A DNA stretch of 33,587 nucleotides from an uncultured Parabacteroides sp. (GTDB lineage: Bacteria; Bacteroidota; Bacteroidia; Bacteroidales; Tannerellaceae): the NCBI GenBank assembly GCA_900770835.1, contig CAAGLQ010000016.1, forward strand, positions 1 through 33,587, given 5' to 3'. Numbering within the stretch: position 1 is the stretch's first letter; each line of letters opens with the position of its first letter. Under the pieces are notes generated by a model. The model was given only the letters and a program-made list of their open reading frames with translations. It had not been told where the DNA came from and made no database searches. Below are positions 1-6,312 of the stretch, one piece after another. Position numbers and translations under genes: made by a program.

Positions 1-1421
1 ACGTTTTTCAGCAATCCCTTCGTTGCGCAATAGAGGATAGCGATCTGCTCCTCCACAGGCATGGGGCTATGCTGTGGCTGAATCAGCAGACGGGTATTTT
101 TTCGTCCCTTGTCGATGGTAAAGGCTGTCACCGGATCCATCTCTCCACCAAACTTGGCGAATGATTCCAATTCACGGTATTGCGCTTGGTCAATCTTCAA
201 GGTGCCAGCCACCTTCTTCATCGCTTTCAGCTGGGCATTTCCACCTACACGAGAGACGGAGATACCGACATTGATCGCCGGGCGGTTGCCTTGGTTGAAG
301 AGATCGGTCTCCAAGAAGATCTGTCCATCGGTGATGGAGATCACGTTGGTTGGGATATAGGCGGAGACATCTCCTGCTTGCGTCTCGATAATCGGGAGGG
401 CAGTGAGTGAACCACCACCGGTTACTTTGTCGCGCAGGCTTTCCGGAAGATCGTTCATCTGTCGGGCCACCTCCGGTTGGTTGATGATTTTCGCTGCCCG
501 CTCCAATAAACGAGAGTGCAGGTAGAAAATATCACCGGGATAGGCTTCTCGACCGGAGGGACGGCGCAAGATCAAAGAAACCTCGCGATAAGCCACGGCC
601 TGTTTGGAGAGGTCGTCATAAACCACCAACGCATCCCGACCAGTATCGCGGAAATACTCACCGATGGCTGCTCCGGCAAAGGGGGCGAAATACTGCATGG
701 CGGCAGGATCGGAGGCAGTAGCACTAACCACGATGGTGTAATCCATCGCTCCATGCGCACGCAGGGTGTTGACCAAAGCGGCGATAGTAGAACCCTTCTG
801 CCCGATTGCCACATAGATGCAATAGACGGGATGGCCCGCTTTGTATTCCTCACGTTGGTTGATGATCGTGTCGATAGCGATGGAGGTCTTACCGGTCTGA
901 CGGTCGCCGATGATCAGCTCACGTTGTCCCCGTCCGATGGGGATCATGGCGTCGATGGCCTTGATGCCGGTTTGCAACGGTTGGTTGACAGGCTGCCGAT
1001 AGATGACACCGGGTGCTTTACGCTCCAAAGGCATCTCGTAACGCTCACCGCCAATCTCACCCTTGCCATCAATCGGATTGCCCAATGGATCAATCACACG
1101 CCCTAACATTTGCTCGCTGACTTGGATGGAAGCGATGCGCCCTGTACGTTTCACGGTGTCTCCCTCCTTGACCCGGTCAGTTGGGCCTAAGAGCACGGCA
1201 CCTACATTGTCTTCCTCCAAATTCATCACGATGGCCTCCATGCCATTGTCAAACTGCAACAACTCATTCGCCTCCGCATTCTCCAATCCATAGATGCGTA
1301 CCACGCCATCGCTCACTTGCAGCACAGTGCCGACCTCCTCCATGTGGATAGCGGTTTGCAGACCGGCTAACTCCTGTTTGAGGATAGCCGATACCTCACT
1401 TATCTTTATCTGATCTGTCAT
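1..1421 (-). CDS. atpA: F1 ATP synthase subunit alpha (3' end cut by window edge)
   Basis: Non-catalytic nucleotide-binding subunit of the F1 hexamer, which with beta makes ATP from ADP and phosphate on the cytoplasmic face of the membrane. My reading starts at the ATG at 1419-1421 (N-terminus MTDQIKISEVSAILKQ) and stays open to base 1, giving 473 codons; the usual length is just over 500, so about the last 50 residues lie outside. The P-loop GDRQTGKTS is at about residues 172-180, preceded by PIGRGQRELI and followed by the IAIDTI helix, all typical of alpha rather than beta. It is the last ATP synthase gene in the window, 55 bases after atpH; gamma (atpG) is expected next, outside the window. 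No Shine-Dalgarno is seen before the ATG. The identification is secure; only the C-terminus is unseen. Confidence 0.97.
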   Translation of the reverse strand, partial: MTDQIKISEVSAILKQELAGLQTAIHMEEVGTVLQVSDGVVRIYGLENAEANELLQFDNGMEAIVMNLEEDNVGAVLLGPTDRVKEGDTVKRTGRIASIQVSEQMLGRVIDPLGNPIDGKGEIGGERYEMPLERKAPGVIYRQPVNQPLQTGIKAIDAMIPIGRGQRELIIGDRQTGKTSIAIDTIINQREEYKAGHPVYCIYVAIGQKGSTIAALVNTLRAHGAMDYTIVVSATASDPAAMQYFAPFAGAAIGEYFRDTGRDALVVYDDLSKQAVAYREVSLILRRPSGREAYPGDIFYLHSRLLERAAKIINQPEVARQMNDLPESLRDKVTGGGSLTALPIIETQAGDVSAYIPTNVISITDGQIFLETDLFNQGNRPAINVGISVSRVGGNAQLKAMKKVAGTLKIDQAQYRELESFAKFGGEMDPVTAFTIDKGRKNTRLLIQPQHSPMPVEEQIAILYCATKGLLKN

Positions 1422-1476
1422 ACATTTTTTCGCTTTAATCTGTTCAAACTTTGTGTTATGCCTCGTCGGGAGTGCT

Positions 1477-2025
1477 TTACGTCAACGACGGGTTGAGCCA
1501 CTGTTTCCGGATCTCTTCTAACTGGCGGGCGAAGCTGGCATCTATGCGTTGCCCCTCCATGCGCAGCCGAAATCCGCCAATCAGCGCTGGATTCACCGCC
1601 TCATGCAGCTCGATTTGATGACCACTTGCGGTGGCTAAACGGGCGATCAGCTGCTTTCTCGTCGCTGGGCTTAAAGGAACGGCACTCTCCAACTCCACCT
1701 TCATGAGCCGCTGTGCTTTTCGGTAGTGCATCAGGTAGCTCTGCACCATGAAGGGGAGGTAGGTCTCCCGATGATGAGCGATCACTACTTCCATGAAGCG
1801 GCGGTACAGGTCGCAAACCTCTACGCCTCCTGCTATGATCAACAGGCGCAGTTTCTGTTTTACTGAAAGCACCGGATTACTCAATGCCGTCTGCAAAGCC
1901 GGTGCTTGGCGCAGTTGTGCCGCCAATAGCTGTAGGTTGGCATAAAGGGCCGCCTCGTAGCCCTCCTCTTGGGCTTGGGCGAAGAGTGCCTTGGCATAAC
2001 GTGTGGATAGAATACCAATCTCCAT
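1477..2025 (-). CDS. atpH: F1 ATP synthase subunit delta
   Basis: Delta (OSCP-like) joins the top of the alpha3-beta3 head to the peripheral b stalk. The 182-residue product has the family N-terminus (ILSTRYAKALFAQA, with the RYAKAL helix) and the C-terminal pattern NPALIGGFRLRMEGQRIDAS, matching the conserved delta signature around residues 145-170. I chose the ATG at 2023-2025, five bases after the atpF stop. A TTG at 2034 would overlap the atpF stop and add only three residues. Length is normal for the family. It sits between atpF and atpA in the same operon, so translation is probably coupled to atpF. Confidence 0.93.
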   Translation of the reverse strand: MEIGILSTRYAKALFAQAQEEGYEAALYANLQLLAAQLRQAPALQTALSNPVLSVKQKLRLLIIAGGVEVCDLYRRFMEVVIAHHRETYLPFMVQSYLMHYRKAQRLMKVELESAVPLSPATRKQLIARLATASGHQIELHEAVNPALIGGFRLRMEGQRIDASFARQLEEIRKQWLNPSLT

Positions 2026-2030
2026 AATCG

Positions 2031-2531
2031 TCAAGATTTAGAAAGGATTGCTTCATCTAACAGGCGATTGATCGCCTCCTCTTGTGCGGAGCTTCTGCTC
2101 AGGCTTTGCCGCATCACCTTCTCCGCAATGGAGAGGGAGAGATCAGCCAACTCGCCACGTACCTCTCGGATGGCTTGTGCCTTCTCCTCTCGGATGCGTT
2201 GGGTGGCCTCCTCGATCAGCTTCTGCCCTTCGTGCGTAGCCTCTTGGCGAGCCGCTTCGAGGATGCTCTCCTTCTCTGCCAATGCCTCACGGATGATCGT
2301 GTTTTGCTGCGCTTTGGCCTCCTCTAGCCGATGGGCGCACTCTGCCTGGATATTGGCTAATTGTGCCTCGGCTTGGCGAGCCGACTCGATGGAATGGTCA
2401 ATATAGGCCTTCCGCTCCTCGATGGCTTTCACGATGACCGGAAAGCCATACTTGGAGAGGATCACCAAGACGATACCAAACGAGAGCAACATCCAAAAAA
2501 GCAACCCGCTGTCTGGTGTTAATAGCGACAT
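2031..2531 (-). CDS. atpF: Fo ATP synthase subunit b
   Basis: Subunit b forms the peripheral stator stalk. The 166-residue protein has one N-terminal membrane helix (about residues 8-28, LLFWMLLSFGIVLVILSKYGFP), then a long, highly charged helix rich in Ala, Glu, Arg and Gln through to the C-terminus, as expected of a right-handed coiled-coil dimer. The motif KYGFPVI after the membrane helix is the typical b-subunit K-hinge-P region. The start is supported by an AAAGGAG Shine-Dalgarno about six bases upstream on the minus strand (around 2538-2544), which is unusual for this phylum. Gene order c-b-delta is as in other F-type operons. Confidence 0.95.
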   Translation of the reverse strand: MSLLTPDSGLLFWMLLSFGIVLVILSKYGFPVIVKAIEERKAYIDHSIESARQAEAQLANIQAECAHRLEEAKAQQNTIIREALAEKESILEAARQEATHEGQKLIEEATQRIREEKAQAIREVRGELADLSLSIAEKVMRQSLSRSSAQEEAINRLLDEAILSKS

Positions 2532-2547
2532 AGTAGCTCCTTTTTAG

Positions 2548-2799
2548 TTATTGAAACAGCGCCAAGAAGCATACTACGATCGCGAAGAGGGCCACACCCT
2601 CGATCAACGCACCCATGATGACCATGGAGGTACGGATCTCGTTGGCGGCTGAGGGTTGACGACCGATGGATTCAACGGCACCCTTGCCGATCATTCCAAT
2701 TCCGATTCCCGCACCAATGGCAGCGATTGCTGCGCCCAGAGTGGCACCCACTTTGGCGATGCCCGCTCCGGCTACTTGTAACATAATGGTAGATAACAT
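2548..2799 (-). CDS. atpE: Fo ATP synthase subunit c (proton-type ring)
   Basis: Membrane rotor subunit; several copies form the c-ring that carries the coupling ion. The 83-residue protein is two hydrophobic helices joined by the polar loop R47-Q48-P49. Helix 1 has the glycine-rich packing motif (GAGIGIGMIGKG, residues 29-40) and helix 2 carries the ion-binding carboxylate E67 in GALIEGVALF. By alignment from memory with the Ilyobacter sodium-type c subunit, the sodium ligands Gln32, Ser66 and Thr67 fall on Ile34, Gly68 and Val69 here, so the sequence argues for protons as the coupling ion. The start at 2797-2799 is ATG; an internal ATG five codons on is also possible. Confidence 0.96.
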   Translation of the reverse strand: MLSTIMLQVAGAGIAKVGATLGAAIAAIGAGIGIGMIGKGAVESIGRQPSAANEIRTSMVIMGALIEGVALFAIVVCFLALFQ

Positions 2800-2851
2800 A
2801 AACTTTAACGTATTTAATAATGATACATGTTTTCTTTCTTAATCACTTGTG

Positions 2852-3895
2852 TTAACCCTCCTTCGCCATACCGATAAAGTTGGCGGAGAGGATGGTGAAT
2901 ATATAGGCTTGCAAGCAGGCCACCAGGATCTCCAAACAGTTCATGAAGACACAGAAGAGTACGGAGACTGCTGTCATGCCCGTATGAATCAAGATGCCCT
3001 GTGCCGCCGTGATGAAGATTAGGCAGGTGAGTGCCAAGATGATGGTGTGCCCCGCCATGATGTTCGCAAAAAGACGGATGGTCAAGGCGATTGGCTTGGT
3101 GAAGATGCCGAAGAACTCCACGAAAGGCATGATGGGAAGCGGTACTTTCAAATAGATAGGCGTATTAGGCCAGAAAACCTCCTTCCAATAATGCTTCGTG
3201 GCAAAGGCGTTCGTCGCGATGAAGGTGCAGAGCGCCAATGTGGCGGTGACGGCGATGTTACCGGTCAAGTTCGCCCCACCCGGAAAGATGGGGATAATAC
3301 CGAGCAAGTTGTTGAGCAGGATGAAGAAGAAGACTGTCAACAGATAGGCAGAGAAGCTGTGATAATGCTTGCCCACCGAGGGTTTGATCACCTCATCTTG
3401 GATGTAGCAAACCATCACCTCCATCACACCCACAAAGCCTTTCGGTGCCTCCATCGGGTGCTGTTTATACCATCGGGCTACGCTCAGCACGACACCGATC
3501 AGCAAGCCACAGCTGATAAACAGGGCGCAGACATTCTTGGTGATGGACAGGTCGAGCGGACGTAGCTCTGCTCCTGACGCATCTTGCGAAACCACCTTTC
3601 CAGCATACTCGCCCGTCTGTGCAATGTGATAGCCTTGATAGGTAGCGCCGTGCGCTAACCGTTCGGAACTGAAAACGCTCCATTCACCCACTTCGTTGCG
3701 CACGATGACCGGCAGCGGAATGCTGATCTCATGCCCTTGCCACTCGGTGATGTGCCAGGAGTAGGCGTCTTGAATGTGCGAGAAGACGATCTCTTGCACA
3801 TCCACTTCGCCCTGCGCGGCAGCCAGTGTCGGTACGGCGCACAGCCACCAAAGGGCCAAGAGCCAACCCAATCCTTTGTTAAGCCTTCTCTTCAT
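2852..3895 (-). CDS. atpB: Fo ATP synthase subunit a, with signal peptide and periplasmic N-domain
   Basis: Stator subunit with the two half-channels that load and unload the c-ring. The essential arginine is in LTIRLFANIMAGHT, near the C-terminal third. The 347-residue product is longer than the usual 240-290 because of its N-terminus: a basic start (MKRRLNKG), a hydrophobic stretch ending in TLAAAQ (a likely signal peptide), then about 90 polar residues, before the first standard membrane helix (NVCALFISCGLLIG). I chose the ATG at 3893-3895, which has an AAAGGAG Shine-Dalgarno six bases upstream; a second ATG at 3916 lies before that site and would weaken the signal peptide. The 5' end overlaps the upstream membrane-protein gene by 17 bases, suggesting coupled translation. 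Confidence 0.95.
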   Translation of the reverse strand: MKRRLNKGLGWLLALWWLCAVPTLAAAQGEVDVQEIVFSHIQDAYSWHITEWQGHEISIPLPVIVRNEVGEWSVFSSERLAHGATYQGYHIAQTGEYAGKVVSQDASGAELRPLDLSITKNVCALFISCGLLIGVVLSVARWYKQHPMEAPKGFVGVMEVMVCYIQDEVIKPSVGKHYHSFSAYLLTVFFFILLNNLLGIIPIFPGGANLTGNIAVTATLALCTFIATNAFATKHYWKEVFWPNTPIYLKVPLPIMPFVEFFGIFTKPIALTIRLFANIMAGHTIILALTCLIFITAAQGILIHTGMTAVSVLFCVFMNCLEILVACLQAYIFTILSANFIGMAKEG

Positions 3896-4313
3896 GTTGT
3901 TTCTCCTTTCTTTCACGTTCTCTCTTCATCCGTTTTTTCTCATACAAATAGATCATTTGCGTCTCTAAGCTGAGGTAGATGAAATAGAAAAGCATCAGCG
4001 TAAAACCAAACGAACGCAGCTGCTCCCTGACAAAGGAGGCATAGAGCCAGAGGAAGATCAGCGCAAGTGTGAACTTACAGAGGCGTACCAGCATGTAGGT
4101 CGTGATCGTTACGTCGCCCTCCCGATGCTTCACTCCGTCGAGGAAAAAAAGCATTGCCAAGGCGGTCAGCCAATAGAAGAGTGGGATGGAGGGGTACCAC
4201 GTGAAATAGTGCTCGGGCCAGATCGTATAGAGTAGGCCGCCCAACGTGATGCCGATCACCGCATTGACGAAGGTGATCACCACCAGCAATCTCATTTTTA
4301 ATCTTCTGCTCAT
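3879..4313 (-). CDS. Small four-helix membrane protein within the ATP synthase operon (AtpI-like position)
   Basis: The 144-residue product has about four hydrophobic segments: VVITFVNAVIGITLGGLLY near residue 10, FYWLTALAMLFFLDG near 46, LCKFTLALIFLWLYASF near 78, and LMLFYFIYLSLETQMIYLY near 105. It ends in a highly charged tail of Lys, Arg and Glu. It lies between atpC and atpB and overlaps atpB by 17 bases. This is where an AtpI/UncI-type assembly factor sits next to subunit a in other bacteria, so a role in c-ring or a-subunit assembly is a reasonable inference, but I see no AtpI signature I could defend. It is a conserved-position hypothetical; function unproven. Confidence 0.8.
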   Translation of the reverse strand: MSRRLKMRLLVVITFVNAVIGITLGGLLYTIWPEHYFTWYPSIPLFYWLTALAMLFFLDGVKHREGDVTITTYMLVRLCKFTLALIFLWLYASFVREQLRSFGFTLMLFYFIYLSLETQMIYLYEKKRMKRERERKEKQHEEKA

Positions 4314-4346
4314 TATCTATCTGAATTACGCATTAAACATCATGTA

Positions 4347-4580
4347 TTAGCTGGCACAGACTTGGAGGCAATTGTCTCTGACCGTCACGAAGCCGCCTTG
4401 GATGGGTCGCTCTTGCCAGTTGTCGCCCGTGCGAAAGCGGATGGTTCCGGTGGTCAAAGCAGCAATTAGCGGTGCATGGTTGGGCCACACCTCGAATGCG
4501 CCACGCAGACCGGGGAAGGAGACCGCATCGGCCGAGCCTTCATACAATGTCCCTTCGGGGGATACAATGGTTAGTTTCAT
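4347..4580 (-). CDS. atpC: F1 ATP synthase subunit epsilon, short form (beta-sandwich only)
   Basis: Epsilon is part of the central stalk that links the rotor ring to F1. The product starts MKLTIVSPEGTLYEG and contains the standard N-terminal beta-sandwich motifs (VSFPGLRGAFEVWPNHAPLIA, then TGTIRF and GGFVTV). It is only 77 residues long; typical epsilon subunits are about 130-140 because they carry a C-terminal helical hairpin that can inhibit ATP hydrolysis, and this is absent here. I chose the ATG at 4578-4580 because an almost perfect AAAGGAGGTGA Shine-Dalgarno lies immediately upstream; the ATG at 4598 precedes that site and would overlap the atpD stop. The gene follows atpD by 14 bases. 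Confidence 0.93.
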   Translation of the reverse strand: MKLTIVSPEGTLYEGSADAVSFPGLRGAFEVWPNHAPLIAALTTGTIRFRTGDNWQERPIQGGFVTVRDNCLQVCAS

Positions 4581-4594
4581 AGCGTCACCTCCTT

Positions 4595-6118
4595 TCATTG
4601 CGCTTGTGCGGAGAGCCGCTTTGCCTTCTCGAAGACCTCCTCGATCGTACCTACGTTGAGGAAAGCCTGCTCCGGCAACTGGTCGGTCTCGCCGTCCAAG
4701 ATGAGGTTAAACCCTTTGATCGTATCTTCGATAGAGACCATCACGCCTGGAACCCCGGTGAACTGCTCTGCCACGGCGAAGGGTTGCGAGAGGAACCGCT
4801 GCACCCTTCGGGCACGGTTCACGGTCTGCCGATCTTCGTCGGAAAGTTCCTCCATGCCGAGGATCGAGATGATGTCTTGCAGCTCCTTATTGCGTTGCAG
4901 GATTTGTTTCACCCGTTGCGCCGTCTCGTAATGGGCCTTGCCGACAATGGCCGGATCGAGGATGCGCGAGGTCGATTCCAACGGATCAACCGCCGGATAG
5001 ATACCCAACTCCGTGATCTTTCGGCTCAATACAGTCGTTGCGTCAAGGTGGGTGAAGGTGGTGGCAGGTGCCGGATCGGTCAGGTCGTCCGCAGGCACAT
5101 AGACCGCCTGCACGGAGGTAATCGAACCTCGGCGGGTGGAGGTGATGCGCTCTTGCATGGCACCCATCTCTGAGGCCAAGGTCGGTTGATAGCCAACGGC
5201 GGAGGGCATACGCCCCAATAGGGCAGACACCTCCGAGCCGGCTTGCGTGAAACGAAAGATATTGTCGATAAAGAAGAGGATGTCACGCTTCTCACCCTCT
5301 GGTGCGCTATCTCTAAACGATTCCGCCACGGTCAATCCCGAAAGCGCCACCGAGGCACGTGCGCCAGGCGGTTCATTCATCTGTCCGAAGATCAACGTCG
5401 CTTGCGACTTCGCCAACTCTGCCGGATCGACTTTTGTCAGATCCCAACCACCGGCTTCCATGCTTTGCTTGAAGTCCTCGCCATAGCGGATCACGCCGCT
5501 TTGGATCATCTCTCGCAGCAGGTCGTTTCCCTCACGGGTACGCTCACCCACGCCGGCAAAGACCGAGAAACCGTGATTTTTCTTGGCGATATTGTTGATC
5601 AACTCCATGATCAAAACCGTTTTGCCTACGCCCGCACCTCCGAAGAGGCCAATTTTTCCACCCTTGGCGTAGGGTTCCAAGAGGTCGATCACCTTGATGC
5701 CGGTGTAGAGCACCTCTTGCGTGGTGGTCAATTCCTCAAATTTAGGAGGCTCTCGATGGATGGGCAATGCGCCGTTGCGGCTCAAGGGCTGAATGCCGTC
5801 GATGGCATCTCCCGTGACGTTCATCAACCTTCCCTTCACCTGCTCGCCCGTCGGCATCGTGATGGGCGACCCCAAAGCGATCGCCTCTATCCCTCGTCGC
5901 AGCCCGTCGGTGGTGTCCATCGCCACCGTGCGAACCGTATTCTCACCAATATGCTGTTGCACCTCCACGATCAACCGTTTGCCGTCTGGCCGAGAAAGGG
6001 CCATGGCGTCATGAATGCGAGGCAGTACGGTTGGCTTATCCTGTTCCCCTTCAAAGCGTACATCCACTACCGGGCCGATAACCTGTGATACATAACCTTT
6101 CAATTCTCCCATATTCAT
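4595..6118 (-). CDS. atpD: F1 ATP synthase subunit beta
   Basis: Catalytic subunit of F1. The 507-residue protein has the P-loop GGAGVGKTV at residues 160-168, the FAGVGERTREG catalytic region just after it, the GQMNEPPGAR loop, and the ALLGRMPSAVGYQPTLASEMG segment. It is about 40 residues longer than common beta subunits. Most of the excess is an insertion after MIQSGVI (YGEDFKQSMEAGGWDLTKVD...AELAKS) just before the ATLIFGQMNEPPG strand. It is the first gene of the operon, so the main promoter should lie in 6119-6312, but I do not see a clean TAnnTTTG box there on the minus strand. The start (MNMGELKG) could be the ATG at 6118 or the one at 6112. Confidence 0.97.
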   Translation of the reverse strand: MNMGELKGYVSQVIGPVVDVRFEGEQDKPTVLPRIHDAMALSRPDGKRLIVEVQQHIGENTVRTVAMDTTDGLRRGIEAIALGSPITMPTGEQVKGRLMNVTGDAIDGIQPLSRNGALPIHREPPKFEELTTTQEVLYTGIKVIDLLEPYAKGGKIGLFGGAGVGKTVLIMELINNIAKKNHGFSVFAGVGERTREGNDLLREMIQSGVIRYGEDFKQSMEAGGWDLTKVDPAELAKSQATLIFGQMNEPPGARASVALSGLTVAESFRDSAPEGEKRDILFFIDNIFRFTQAGSEVSALLGRMPSAVGYQPTLASEMGAMQERITSTRRGSITSVQAVYVPADDLTDPAPATTFTHLDATTVLSRKITELGIYPAVDPLESTSRILDPAIVGKAHYETAQRVKQILQRNKELQDIISILGMEELSDEDRQTVNRARRVQRFLSQPFAVAEQFTGVPGVMVSIEDTIKGFNLILDGETDQLPEQAFLNVGTIEEVFEKAKRLSAQAQ

Positions 6119-6312
6119 GTGTTCTAAATGATGTTTTGTATGGGTAAAACAACTCTTTTGGCAGAATGTTGCATGAAGTTTTCAAAAGAACGCCTTTTGA
6201 CCACTTTGCCCGTTCAATGTGCCAATAAAGCAAGCAAAGAGAACTAAATGATTATGTTGGCTCTCCAATCCTTATCGCTTACCACTTCTTGTATAAAGTA
6301 TTAAAAAGAAAG

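Noticed and set aside
5243..6088. Long plus-strand open frame (281 codons) opposite atpD
   Set aside because: It mirrors the codon pattern of the unmistakable beta-subunit gene and its translation resembles no family. Similar shadows opposite lon, mrdA and hypD were dropped for the same reason.
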